Assembly (NCBI RefSeq): GCF_000003815.2
Contig: NC_049983.1
Coordinates: 11,251,410-11,315,409 of the forward strand
DNA length: 64,000 bases
Direction: 5' to 3'
Origin: Branchiostoma floridae
Lineage: Eukaryota > Chordata > Leptocardii > Amphioxiformes > Branchiostomatidae
Shown here piece after piece: positions 21,420 through 33,505 of the stretch; the stretch's first letter is position 1, and every line of letters begins with the position of its first letter. A program made the position numbers and the translations under genes. Below the pieces are notes generated by a model, which was not told where the DNA came from, searched no databases, and was given only the letters and a program-made list of their open reading frames with translations.

Positions 21420-24400
21420 GGATCGCACGGTGGCGCTACAGACAACACTTCATACTCCAATAACTCCGCGTGCAATGCTGTGCATGATGACAGTCAAGTG
21501 TCCAAAGAGGAAATATTTTACTCTTTCTATGATGTACCAATCTTATATCTACCCGTGACTTCTTGTGACTTATAGCGGTGTACTCCCGTTCCATTTGTCT
21601 TCTGTTTGTTTGAAGACTGTACACCCAATTTATTAGTGTTGGCAATTTTCCATCCTCAAGTCGACCTTTCAAGATTTCTGTGACCTTCCAATTGCAATGG
21701 AAATTATTTTCTGCATTGAATCCAGAAGTCATAAGATCCGTTTATCTATTATCAAGCTGACATGAAATCTACAGAACACCTTACGATCAAGTATTTCATA
21801 CCTGGACTCGAGAAGTACAGAAGCATCACGGTTCTGTTCGGACGCAGCACAGAGTGAGTTTTATGGATTTACAAGATTTTGTCAGAAAGAAATGATGTGT
21901 ATTTTGTAAGTAGAGGGAAGAAAAATGAGGGCAACTGTTGTTTTTGCCGATATTACGAAGTCTGTTTTACCTGACCTCCTAATTTTTTTATTATCACGAC
22001 TGGGGTCTCTAAACATCGAGTTGTTTTAGTCTTCTAGTTAGCTTTGTTTGTCATGTAGGTAGCATGTATCTGGTTTAGTTAGCGTATGCGTAAATGTTCG
22101 TCTACATCAACTAAAACAGATGTTTTATTTTTTATACCTTTTGTGCAGTAGAAAAACAAGGTGCATAGAAATACTTGGGACGAAAGGATTGCGAAATACG
22201 TTTAAGACAAAGTCGCACCCTTTTGGCCCATCGTGTGAAAGAATAGGCGTGTTCATGATCAAATCTTAAAGTATCACAAAAAATCAAGTCAAAGTAAGGA
22301 AGGCGTCTTTGTGACTAATTTTTTTTCCTTCAAAGCCATCTGATTACCACTTTGAACAGTACATGATGGACAACACATACTTTTATTTATAGTTGTACTT
22401 TATTCAACAAAACACGTCCAGATATACATCGTGTGTTTCTTTGACAAAATAATCACAGTGGCTGATGGCTATGTAAATAATCGAAGGATGCTACAGCTAC
22501 TGAATCTAACAACAATCGCAACACTGTAGGATAGGCTCTTTTCATTAATAAACATATAGGAGAACATGTAACATGCTTGTGGAAATGTCACATCATTAAC
22601 CAAGATAACGTTGATCTTTTAGAGACGTACTGTTGCCTTATATGCTGTGATCGCTAGCCTGAGACCCAGGCTTGGTCAGCTATAGTATAGTTGGCGGTTG
22701 TTACCCCGTCATCACGTCTGGCCGAGAGAAGCCAAGATTGGCGCGATCTAAAGCCAAACAGGACTGGGTCTCAGGCTAGCGGTCGGAGGAGTTTTTGAAA
22801 AGGACTGTTGTACAAGAACGGATAGCCTGATACATATTAGGGATCTTTACAGATACATGTCGACGGTCTGAATTTTGGCGACGCCTAAGGGGCGAGCCAA
22901 ATCGTATATTATTTTTGTTGGTACAATTTTAACACCGCATTGAGTTGTGTGATTAGATTATTTCTTGCATTACATTATGATTGCAAACGTTTGGAAGCAC
23001 TGCTTAAAAATGTACAGGTGAGAGAGAAAACCCTTATTTTCTACGGTGACTTTGTTTTGTTAATAATGCTTTTAATGTGTTCGAACACAAACAGAAAAGT
23101 GTATGATACTCCGTAAAGTCTGTTTACGAGAATAAGGAGCGTAGTGTTTCTTGTTACAGTAAAGGTTCACACAATATGAATAGATAGAAATCTGGTCTGC
23201 AATTTATGGTAAAGATATTCGGCTTGTACAATAAGTCTTGTACAATAATTTGTAAAGAACAAAAAACAGAGATTCTAACATTATCAACCTTATGTTGATT
23301 GAAAGCTGTCAATATGTCAGTGTTTACAAACTTACTTTGTAGAGCGCACATGTTGATAAATCTGTGTGTGACTGAAAGGGAATTAATTTCTTGTGTCTTA
23401 ATCCAGCGGAGCTTCTATTTCGGATTGACAAGTCTGTGCAATCGAAACATAACAATATATGTGATAGACAAAAATGCATGCATGCATGGTTTGTAGTCTG
23501 ATCTACAGGTACATTATGTATGTATTCTTCTAACTTGGTGTCGAGTTGATTTCGGACTCTGGCTACTGAGAATGTATCTGTTTTTTGAACGATGTTGCCA
23601 TGTCAATTTGTACATTATGTGAAACTCGAATGTTTCTTAATAAATCATTCTATTTGTCTGGAAATGTAGTTACATGCGTCGGTGTGAGTAGTCAAATCAT
23701 CTTGAGTCTTGAATGTTAATGGTCGTTTATTTGAACATTTTTACCATTTTTTTTAATTGACTGTATTGCACCCACAAGTACTAAGTTACGCACTTTATCT
23801 ATTACACGCTAAACATACATACCCTACAGCGACCTGCTACAAAGAAACTGCTTGGATTTGGTTAGAAACAAAAAAGACAGAAATACGCTTGCATTTGATC
23901 AACGGCTCCTTGTTTCACAAATCTGGATGAAATCGGGATGTTGCAGTCCTTCCGAAAGTGCCAATCTATAGAACCACTTCCATAGGTACATTGTAAAGAG
24001 AACTAATACCCCATATATATATAGTAGGTTTGTTTGTGAAATATATATAAACATTGTCATTCTTGATTTCAAATGTTGGATTTTCGAAATCAAAGTCAAG
24101 GAAACCTTAAAAATTCAAACCCCTTTGTGAGCCTTTCGTGATGTTCCCATTCCCAAAAAGACGAAAATTAGGCAATTTGACGGTCGTTTTAGCCATTTTT
24201 CTAGGGGCGGCCGCGTGCGGTACTGCAGATTGGGCTCTGATAGGGTACTAGTATGTAGTTAGAACTCCAGCTGCCACATTATGATCTTTCACCCGAACAT
24301 CTGCTAGAAGACCATTTCCGATTTAAGGATTATGCGTTTCAGTCTTTTTTCCCTTTCTTGTACTTTGTGTCTTTTCGTTGTGATATTTACTTGTATACTT

Positions 24401-25780
24401 GTCAAAATGCATATTCACGTACGCCGACAGTCCCAATTCCCAAACAACATTACGTCACCCAGCAGCAGACCTTGACATTAATCAAATAAGCACTCGTGGA
24501 GTCTACTAGTCGGATCGAAGTTCATATAGCAGATGTATAATCTAATTGTCTTTGGATAATAACATCATCTTTGTTCCATTTGAGGCGTTATTAATCTTGT
24601 TATTTCACTCCCCCTGGGCCTTTAATGTGATACCCCCCATGCAATGTCCACAGCCTTGAGGTAAGTGATAACTGATAAGAACACGGGAAGGAATGAGGAA
24701 CGGACACCCATCAAACGCGAAGCAGATCTAATATTCTACAAACCACGCGGCACGCAATCAGAAATGCACCTTGACCTCTGCTACTACTACTAATGTCAGA
24801 CCAGGACAATTTTCCAACGGACAAAACTTATATCGATAATCAAGTAAAAGAAAAATACCTTTTTCTTCTAAGCATTGTTCTGGTCAGTGGGTCGTCTCAT
24901 AGATGATCCCATATAATTTCTTGACATCTCGTGAAGCACCTACGGGGGTGGGTTTGGTCAACTCCCTTCGGCAGCGAGTCCGTGAGAAGAAACGGGTACG
25001 GTCTCGCGTGTTTGAGGATTTAGGAGTATGGGGAAGACGAACAGACGTGCGTCCAGCTGGTGTGTCCAACACAGGTGAAGATGATTACTGGTCGTGCGCT
25101 GCAATTAATTTCATCATTTCAGATAACCAATCGTACAAGTGCATTCTTTTGACCAATGACACCGCAGGGATTTTCTATACTAGACCAATCGCATCATGGA
25201 CTAGCCCCTGTGTTTACCTGTATGAAGTCCCAACAATTGCTTTTAAACAAATATGTTGAAATCAGATGTAACATTAGAATTAAAACGAAATGGATTGTTT
25301 CTCCCTCCCCACACCCTCAACTAGAAGTAAAACGGATAGTCCTACCTCCCAATACCATCAACTTGAAGTCCATGCCTTCTTTCATAACGTAGATTGTGTA
25401 CATCTCTTTTTTGGGTGGAGGAGATAAACAACTTATAGAATTCATGCAAATGAGGACCTTATTTGCAGAATCAATGACGAACGCAATTAACACATCAGTT
25501 GTAAAGATTGAAATCATTTGGGAGAAGGTAAGGGGTCGTGGAACTCTAGTATTGTAGTTGAGAATATCACAAGTGCACATGCCGTGTACATCATCATTCA
25601 TATCACGATTGTACTTCGACATTCCATTCCCAAAGGTCACTTGAATATAAGCAGACAGCGCTGCCCAGCGGAAGCTACATGTAGAGCAAGCTCAAGACAA
25701 AGCCGCATTCAGACCTCACTATTCACACCTGTCCCCGCGCACCGGAGCCAGGTGGTCGATTAACTCAATTTTACAGGATA
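21420..25780. other. Alpha2delta 3' UTR and intergenic DNA
   Basis: No supported coding region. AATAAA hexamers at 22547-22552 and 23639-23644 are candidate poly(A) signals for the alpha2delta transcript, the second about 2.2 kb past the stop. A 128-bp inverted-repeat element lies at 22653-22780. Short ORFs here show no recognisable family. Confidence 0.5.
22653..22780. mobile_element. Small inverted-repeat element
   Basis: The ends GCTAGCCTGAGACCCA and TGGGTCTCAGGCTAGC are perfect 16-bp inverted repeats 128 bp apart, with no coding content between them. It fits a MITE; no clear target duplication was seen. Confidence 0.7.
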
Positions 25781-25838
25781 ACCAATCAGGGTAGTTATGC
25801 AAATGAGCGTATATGCTAATGAGGGTAGGGGTATAAAA
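25781..25838 (+). promoter_or_regulatory. Promoter-like cluster: CCAAT, octamer, TATA box
   Basis: On the plus strand, ACCAATCAGG (25781) is followed by ATGCAAAT (25797-25804), an ATGCTAAT variant (25813-25820) and GGGGTATAAAAGGGG centred on 25832-25838. This order and spacing are those of a TATA-driven polymerase II promoter with octamer-binding sites. Transcription would start near 25862. The nearest downstream gene is the death-fold gene at 28576, but no exon linking them was proven. Confidence 0.5.
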
Positions 25839-25844
25839 GGGGAG

Positions 25845-28548
25845 ATATTATCACAAACAAAAGCGCACAGTTTGGCTTTGGGGAGGAAAAGTAGGAGGTG
25901 GTTGGGAGAAGCAGGCGGGGAAAATAGGGATAGTAGGAAGGGAATGGGGATGCTGAGATGTGAAGTAGTATGTGTACCCTAGCCACCCACCCGCCCGTTT
26001 TCTTATAGCTCGGGACGGGGCATTCGCATCGCTCTCTGGTCAGGTGTCTGGGGCGCGGGGATCGGTGTGGCGTTATGAATTTTTCACTATTTATATGTGC
26101 TGGTGCCTCGTGTGATGGGATTGCCAGGCGAGGTGTAGATAGGACTGCAGATGCCTGAATGGTTGTTCGTAGTAAATAATGCGCATGTTCCTTATTATAC
26201 GTAATGGTCTTTACAAAATCAGTTAATCATTCTATCTGTCAAACTTTATTGCCTACTAAGTGTAAAGGACGCGAACTACACTGTAAAAGTCTTACAGTTT
26301 CGCCACTCTATAACCTATGAAGCAAACGAGCAGGGAACGAAGGTTTCCAATGATAACCATCACCGTATTACCAAGACACTCACTGTATCATATATATGCC
26401 TGACACAGGGTGTGAATGTGCCAAGGTTCTCCATTGCCACATGGTTGCCAAGTAATAACCCTTCTTATCGGTTGGTTATTTACAGTATTAGAACCAAGAA
26501 CCTTAAAGTTTGTTTTATTTGGAACTTTGTAGATGTGCCCCACGAAGGCACCAGTCCGGTTGTACGTTACGACTCATTCTAACAAAGACTTGGTTCCTAC
26601 CTGTCTGAGGAGCAAATTTATTCTCGGCAATACTGGCAATGTTAACTGGGTACTAGTGTTTGCGTTGCTATTGACCATTACGATCGCTGTTATACGATGT
26701 TTACATTCCCGGATTCATGCTTGTTGAAAGGAACGACACACTCCTATGCGCCTGGTGTGCTTTCCGATGGTTCTCCTAATGTCTTGCATGCAACGTCTGC
26801 CTGACTGTACTGTTGCTGTTCACATTCCAAATTTTCGCCGCAACTTTGCTCCGGAAAACTTGGGCTTTGTATCCTAGATATCATACACTCCACAACAGGT
26901 ATGGTATGTGAGGTAAATGTTTGTGCCTAATTGACTGTTTGTCTTCGCCATATTGTGGCAAAGCATTTCCTTATGACTTAGCACTTCGGAGTGGAAAACC
27001 AGATACGCTATTCAACGTAGAGCAATATCTGCATAGCTGGAACATACACAAAGTTACTTAAGAAAATATCTACTGCCAGAAAGTAAGTTATTTAACTTTT
27101 TGAACTACCATGATAACATGTACAAACCGACTGTGCTCCTGTTTGACCACCTGGTGTTGGCAATGGGAACTTGTATAAATAAAGCTGTTTCAAATGTTTC
27201 TAGTAGTCATCGATTAGTGGAAAAGTACAAATGTCTACGGCATTTTCTCTCTACCAATATAGCAAAACCAAGGGACAGGACGCAGGAATCGACGAACTCC
27301 CCTCTAGGGGTGGGATTGCGGTGGATTGAAATGAACTAACTAGCAGTTTCCCGTAGATTTCAACATCAAATTCGACTCGTTTCAATGGCAGGTGCAATAA
27401 ACGCAACCAAATTGATAGCTATTCGAACCGAATAGATTTGACTCTTGAATTGATTCGCATAGATTTGCCGAGTGTGAACAAGACTTTATTGTGTTTGCCC
27501 CTTATGACGTCTGCAAATATCCCAGACCTCGTGATTACGCGTCGGTAAGGTGACCTCAATTTACTTCCGCATTTGGCAGCGGCAGTTCTGATAGTTCTCC
27601 TTTCATCCAGGTACCACGATTCCCATCTCTGTGCAGCTGATCTAAACCACAAGAACAAGCTGTTTTGAAAAAAACAAACACCGTTGTGCAACCCTTTCTT
27701 CAAAACCGAAATCGCGGTACAACATCGACAGTTAATCGTCGACTCCACCTGACAGCAACGCCCACCTTGGCAAAGGACAAAGTAAGTAAAGAATAGTGGT
27801 AGAGAATTTCATATGGATGTAGCTTATATTGTAGTGCCTGTGCTTTAACACAGAACAGTTTTCAGTATATCGTTATGACTTGATACTTATCATCAGTAAA
27901 CAAAACCTAGTTTTTTTTCTATCACCAAACGTAATGAAATCTGACATAATGACAACTAAGTAACCTCAAATACGCGGACAGCCTGTCTGCACTACGTGAG
28001 CAGTAGGTGAACTTCGCCCGGTGTATTTCACAAACATGTTTGCGGGGTCGCGAGGGTTATCAGTCCAACTGGGCGGTGAGAAGGCCTCCCGTTGAACACC
28101 AGTGTATTTTTGACTCGCAAAAGTAATCTAGAGTAAGTTACTAAGTTAGAGTACAGAACGTCAGGTGCGAAAACTGTGTGTACTCTTATTATTTACCTGT
28201 CCTGGTCGGGTCGAACAATCGATTTTGATCACTGCGACAATATAATTACATAATTACGTCATACAGTTCGTCAGCCACCCACATTTATCATTCCGCCTGA
28301 CTGATGTAGTTTGTGTTGCCAGATGTATCTGCATTGGTATTTGCACTGTCAAAAAGCTATAACCGCCATTCGCCATAGCCAGTGTCACACGGTTGCGGTA
28401 TACCGGTAGCGGCTTGTTATGTTAGTTAACGCGTCACCACAGGTATTCTGGAAATGGTACTGTTCTTTCGATAAACTTGTGGTAACTTTTTAAAGACGCT
28501 GCACAGTGTACATTTCAATGATGGCTATGATTTCTTTATCTTTTCAGA
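25845..28548. other. Region upstream of the death-fold gene; possible 5' UTR exon
   Basis: No recognisable coding region. A good donor, ACAAA|GTAAGT, occurs at 27782 and pairs with the acceptor TTTTCAG ending about 28548, so the gene probably has a non-coding first exon ending at 27781. A TATAAAT sequence lies at 27174. A 64-residue ORF with one hydrophobic segment (26533-26727) is unsupported. Confidence 0.35.
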
Positions 28549-28575
28549 TATATACGGTTCCGAAGGGTCAAAGTC

Positions 28576-31500
28576 ATGGAACAAACGGATAATTTGAAAA
28601 GAGCAGTAAGGTTCTATAGACACATGATCATTCGGCGTCTGACACTCGCTAGTCAGCATACAAATACGGACGTGCTGCCAAAAGTAGCAGCGAAACTTGG
28701 CGACAACTTTTTGCACGACTTGAAACTTAAGAAAGGAGAGTTAAAGTCGTCGGTCCTCGTTAGACACATAGTTTCTGGATACCAGGAGGAAGACGAGGCG
28801 AAGATCACCAACTTCTGCCAAATACTTCGTCATGACCGCAACCTTGGACTCGGCCTATTGGCGGATTTGATCGAAAGTTACCCGGGTCTGCGTATGTACA
28901 GAAGTAAGCCACATACCTTAACTGTGCACAGAGGTTTTTTAGAGTTCTAAAGGTCTTAAATCTGTGATATTGCCGTTACTTACGTAGATTCTAGCGCGAC
29001 TTACTATTTTGCCATTATGTCGGTAATAACAAGAGACATGCATACGGCTAAGTGGTAGAAAGTATGAGTAAGCATTCTACGGCATTCTAGTAGTACTAAG
29101 TAACTGCATAATCTAAGGTATGTAATGGAAAGAGTGAACCAATCCGCTCTCTGTTCTTCCCAGGCCAGTGGAATCTACTTGACCTCCTGTCACAGATAGC
29201 GTCATTAAGAGCTGTCATACAACAACTCGGGAAGTGCCTGCACCTGGAGAACGATGTCATTGAGCGATGTAAGCGGCAAAACCGACAACCATTGGATAAG
29301 GTCAGGGCCATCCTGTTCTATGGTCTACAGAGTCTCGGATGCACAACCTCGCTTGCTCAGGAAGTCCTCGGACTCGTCTACACAACTTTGAGAGAGAAGC
29401 GGGAAGAAAACTCGGCCCTTCTTGGACTTCTAGGTACGACAAATTTCATACGTGCATATGAAATAGTGCTTTTCAAATTGAAAGCTGAATGAAAATGAGA
29501 AATATTAACGCTATACTATATTAACTGGGCGATCAAAGTTGTCTGTTCGTGGCTCTCTATTCCATGTCATACCAAAATACTTGTACATGTTAACCCCTGT
29601 GTTGCAGAGAATGCACCACCACATGGGGTTTATACGCTCTATATGGATTTCAAACTCTAGTTTCAAGAAGAAATCGGTATCTAATTTCCTAGCTTTCCTA
29701 ATAACGTTGATACTCACAATAGAAATCGTAGCATTGACCATTGTCTCAAATCTTGACAAAATTTCTTCTACCGTAGAGGCGTTGCGGTCACAGATTGACG
29801 AGTGGAAAGACATCAGGAAAGACTCTGACGAACAAGGTGCTACATGTGATGCAGATGTCGACTATGATGACGACTTTGAAGACGTTTCTGACAGTGACGA
29901 TGATGGCTTCGAAGAAGGGTCGTACTTTTCGGACTTTGAATCTGACGACAGCAGAGGTAGCGAAGATGAGAAAAAGCTTTCTCCACGCCAGAATGACAGC
30001 GGGTCTGAGGGAGAAATAGAGGAATGTTTGGACATGACAAACAAACCAGTACAAAGCAAGGAGCGCGCCAGTGAATCTGAAGAAGAAATCGAGGAATGTA
30101 TTTTCAGTGACAAGAAAGATAAATCACTACATCGGGAGTCTAGATCGTCAAGTTCAATCAGCAAAGTTGTTGACATTGGATCTGAGGAGGAAATAGAAGA
30201 ATGTATTGATGATGGCAGGAAAGGCAGACAGTCATCCAGACCAGTGGCGTCATCTGGCAAAGGGGTAGACAGTGATTCTGACGAAGAAATTGAAGAATGC
30301 ATTGTCGGCAGCTCCAAACCTAAGAAGGGACCTCTCCAAAGAAGAACCTCTCCAAAGCCAGCATCGACATCACACCAAGTGAGCACGGGCTCGAAAAGGC
30401 GAAACAGTAATAGAGGACCAAGCAGTGCCCAAGCAACAGGACGGGTACGAAGAAACAGCCTCCATGACGGCACGAGAGGTCGGTCGCAAAGGACTGTGGT
30501 TCTAGGGGAACCGCAGAGCAACAGAAGCCAGACGTCAAGGTACGCGTTTGTTTCGGTAATCACTTTAATAGCGGCTAGCATGAGACTGTTACACAATAAA
30601 TTTCTCTCTTGTATATGGCCAAATATATCAGTTCACTTGGTCATCTAGCTTAAATTTCTATGTTTGGCTATATATAAATGCACGCAGTTCCGACAAGAAC
30701 CGTTCTTTGCGAAATCTTTCTTTCTCGCCGCAAGATCTAGATGTCAAATTCATTATGATGTAACACCGCAGGAAACAGACAGGTGGCGTCTCAGCAGAAG
30801 CCCCATTGCAGAATAAGAACATGGCGGAGCGAGACCGGGAAACAGCAGGAGATGGAAGAAGTTGTCATGAAGGACACGCCATCAGGAAACTGGAGGATAA
30901 AGTAGAAAAACTTGAGGCGCTTATTGGGAAGGTAAAGAAAATTGTTTTAAAAAATATCCTTAAAATGCACTCCTCTGCCAAGATTCTACATCTGCATTGT
31001 ATCACCAGCAAATCACACATGACGTGACACAATACCTCTGCGCCTAGAATTGTTATGTGTAAGGTACTGACTGGTTTTAGCTGTTCTTCGGCCTACAAGA
31101 GTGGTTACAATTCATGTTTAGATAATAGGCAAAATCCGCTGAAAAACGTTATTTTCTTACCTTACTTTCCTTTCCATTCCAGATCGGCAAATTCTTTCCT
31201 CACATACAGGGACACGAAACAGGTAAACAAAGAGATATCACTATGTTTTTTCCTGCTCTGCTGTTTTCTCATTATTATTCACCTGCCAAATCTTTAAATT
31301 GGTTCATTTTGGCCGTTTATGGTTCATTTTAGGTGAGTAAAATACCCTCGAGTATTTTTTTTTTGATAAACCGTATTATCTTACTTATGTTACTGATGTA
31401 CTTACTTATTTTACTGATGTGCTCTTAGGGTAGTTCCTGCTGGGGTATATAGTCATTTGGGACTGGCTCATTTAACATTGGGTTGCTATCGTATTTCATG

Positions 31501-32062
31501 ATTCAATTTTGTAACGTTACATGGTGATAATGAAAGGTAATGGCCCATTGTGCATTGAGGTACCCGAGGAAGGGACCATTGTTGCACAGGGGTTAAGTTG
31601 GGAGAGCTCAATTTTGCACCGAAGTTCACTTATGGAATTTTCCATTTTTGCATTGGGGTGGAACAATCCATTTTCACGGAAAGGGACATGGGGTGAAATG
31701 TAGCGCGTTGGATTGCAAATATTGAATTTCGCTGCAACTTATCACATTATGTCTTTGCAGGGACTTCGAGTAGACCTTCAACCTCGATGTCTAGAAAAGT
31801 AACAGAGATGCAACTTAGTAAGTTGTCTCAGTTCATAGGGAACGACTGGGAATCACTGGGCAGAGAGTTGGGATTAAAGGCTGTCACCCTATCACAGATA
31901 AAGTGCGAAAACCCGCTGCAGGTGGAGAGGGTTTTCAACATGCTTTTGAAGTGGAAGAACCGAAACTATTCCACTGCTACCGTTCAGACCTTGTACACGG
32001 TAATAAGTCGCTGGGATGGAGTCAAGATAGACGCGCTAGATTATCTGAATTCTTTTCGGTGA
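28576..32062 (+). CDS. Death-fold adaptor: CARD-like, acidic repeat region, coiled coil, C-terminal death domain
   Basis: Six exons in continuous phase: 28576-28903, 29164-29433, 29777-30539, 30772-30931, 31183-31222, 31761-32062 (stop included), giving 620 residues. Residues about 20-100 look like a CARD (SSVLVRHIVSGYQ..ITNFCQILRHDRN..LLADLIES). About 112-195 is a second helical, death-fold-like block (IQQLGKCLHLENDVIERCK). About 200-345 is Asp/Glu/Ser-rich with four copies of SxxxEIEEC[IL]. About 350-450 is basic and Ser-rich with two RRNS sites. About 490-507 is a short heptad-like helix (IRKLEDKVEKLEALIGK). About 531-615 is a death domain (LSQFIGNDWESLGRELGLKA, ISRWDG). No caspase, NACHT or kinase domain is present, so it is probably a signalling adaptor in apoptosis or innate immunity. 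The start ATG lies 27 nt past an acceptor, and AATAAA at 32562 is a likely poly(A) signal. No direct vertebrate orthologue recognised. Confidence 0.85.
30001..30310 (+). repeat. Four spaced acidic SxxxEIEEC motifs within the death-fold protein
   Basis: Within exon 29777-30539 the motif occurs as GSEGEIEECL (30001), ESEEEIEECI (30073), GSEEEIEECI (30178) and DSDEEIEECI (30271), spaced about 24-35 residues apart by variable Ser/Lys-rich linkers. Each copy keeps a Ser before the acidic run and a Cys after it. The S-x-E-E pattern overlaps the casein kinase 2 consensus and the loose TRAF2-binding consensus. Confidence 0.85.
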
Positions 32063-32238
32063 TTCTTTAGCAGCAAAATATTTTGTATAATGTATGTAAT
32101 ATATAAACTATATCAAATGTTATTGCCAAATGCAACCTAGTTCACAACAACTTGCCATGGCAACTAATATTTCATCCAGACGCATTACACTAAAGATCTA
32201 AGACTTAGTTCTGTGTTCGTGAGAGGAAGAATAGTGTA

Positions 32239-32273
<35 letters not shown>

Positions 32274-33355
32274 CATGCATACACGCACACACGCGCACAC
32301 TTACATACACATGCCCATGTCGAGTAGGTGTAGCGGAGACTCCGTATGGAAATGGGGAAATGTCATTTTAATTTGGGAAGTTGCCAATATTTTGTATTAT
32401 AGATCATCAATCATAAATCATATGACTCACTGCGCATGTACAATATAATACAGTAGCTTGCTTGTAGTCTGAAGCACAAGACAGGCAGACAAGCCTGCAC
32501 ACGATCCATTTATCAGTGAGATACCTGCAGAACTTATGCAATGTGCATCTACAGACATCAGAATAAAATAACAAATAACAACTTCATGTGTTTTGTACAT
32601 TTATTCATCCATGAGTAGAAACATGACAGCAAATCCGACAGAAGAAGAAAACACTCAGTCATCAGCAGTTCTTACCAACTATCACAAAATGCAACATAGA
32701 ACTGCAAAAGCAAAACATCCAGGGGATACTCATCCTCAGTGTAATGAAACATTTCAGTATGCGCATGTTGTTCTTTGCAAGAACTGATATGATTTGAGGA
32801 GTTGTGTAGAGACAACAGANNNNNNNNNNNNNNNNNNNNNNNNNNNNNNNNNNNNNNNNNNNNNNNNNNNNNNNNNNNNNNNNNNNNNNNNNNNNNNNNN
32901 NNNNNNNNNNNNNNNNNNNNNNNNNNNNNNNNNNNNNNNNNNNNNNNNNNNNNNNNNNNNNNNNNNNNNNNNNNNNNNNNNNNNNNNNNNNNNNNNNNNN
33001 NNNNNNNNNNNNNNNNNNNNNNNNNNNNNNNNNNNNNNNNNNNNNNNNNNNNNNNNNNNNNNNNNNNNNNNNNNNNNNNNNNNNNNNNNNNNNNNNNNNN
33101 NNNNNNNNNNNNNNNNNNNNNNNNNNNNNNNNNNNNNNNNNNNNNNNNNNNNNNNNNNNNNNNNNNNNNNNNNNNNNNNNNNNNNNNNNNNNNNNNNNNN
33201 NNNNNNNNNNNNNNNNNNNNNNNNNNNNNNNNNNNNNNNNNNNNNNNNNNNNNNNNNNNNNNNNNNNNNNNNNNNNNNNNNNNNNNNNNNNNNNNNNNNN
33301 NNNNNNNNNNNNNNNNNNNNNNNNNNNNNNNNNNNNNNNNNNCATATCTACTTGA
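32063..33355. other. 3' UTR of the death-fold gene, microsatellite and assembly gap
   Basis: Holds the probable 3' UTR, a (CA)n microsatellite at about 32240-32300, an AATAAA at 32562-32567 and a 523-N gap (32820-33342). No coding sequence is visible. Confidence 0.6.
32240..32300. repeat. (CA)n microsatellite
   Basis: About 15 uninterrupted CA units followed by imperfect GCAT/CACGCACA repeats. Confidence 0.95.
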
Positions 33356-33505
33356 TCACTCACATTCTTTTGGTTGTGGATCGACTCTAGCGAAGCGAGG
33401 GACAAACTCCACGTTGACATAACTCGACCGCTTTTTACTACATATAGTGCTGCTCTTGAATCCATTCCTGTGCGTATCATCTTCCTCATCCGTGAGGCTG
33501 TTACC
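33356..33505 (-). CDS. Candidate cytoplasmic-tail exon of the Kunitz receptor gene
   Basis: Minus-strand acceptor CCCTCTCGTTCAG is followed by 150 nt of open frame in phase 0 ending in a stop (33356-33358). It reads GNSLTDEEDDTHRNGFKSST, ICSKKRSSYVNVEFVPRF and a short end. The hydrophilic composition and the Y-V-N-V tyrosine motif (a Grb2-type YxN SH2 ligand) suit a cytoplasmic tail. The transmembrane exon to its right ends in phase 2, not 0, so either another exon lies between or this is not part of the gene. Confidence 0.4.
   Translation of the reverse strand, partial: GNSLTDEEDDTHRNGFKSSTICSKKRSSYVNVEFVPRFARVDPQPKECE

Noticed and set aside
21436-21732. 98-residue minus-strand ORF after the alpha2delta stop codon
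   Set aside because: It lies in the probable 3' UTR, with no domain, no splice signals and no promoter.
24884-25259. 118-residue plus-strand ORF and overlapping minus-strand ORF
   Set aside because: Both strands are open over the same bases, there is no recognisable domain and no convincing splice context.
26533-26727. 64-residue ORF with one hydrophobic segment (VLVFALLLTITIAVI)
   Set aside because: Short, isolated, no family resemblance and no promoter or conservation evidence; hydrophobic runs are common in random AT-rich ORFs.
29539-29776. In-frame 5' extension of the large death-fold exon with a hydrophobic segment that could be a transmembrane helix
   Set aside because: The acceptor at 29777 (TTCTTCTACCGTAG) joins the previous exon in the correct phase. 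The alternative acceptor TTGCAG near 29605 puts the previous exon out of phase and runs into a stop.
29862-30596. 244-residue minus-strand ORF rich in Ser/Leu
   Set aside because: It is the antisense shadow of the acidic repeat exon of the death-fold gene.
32794-33489. Long ORFs spanning the 523-N gap
   Set aside because: They are open only because N codons cannot be stops.
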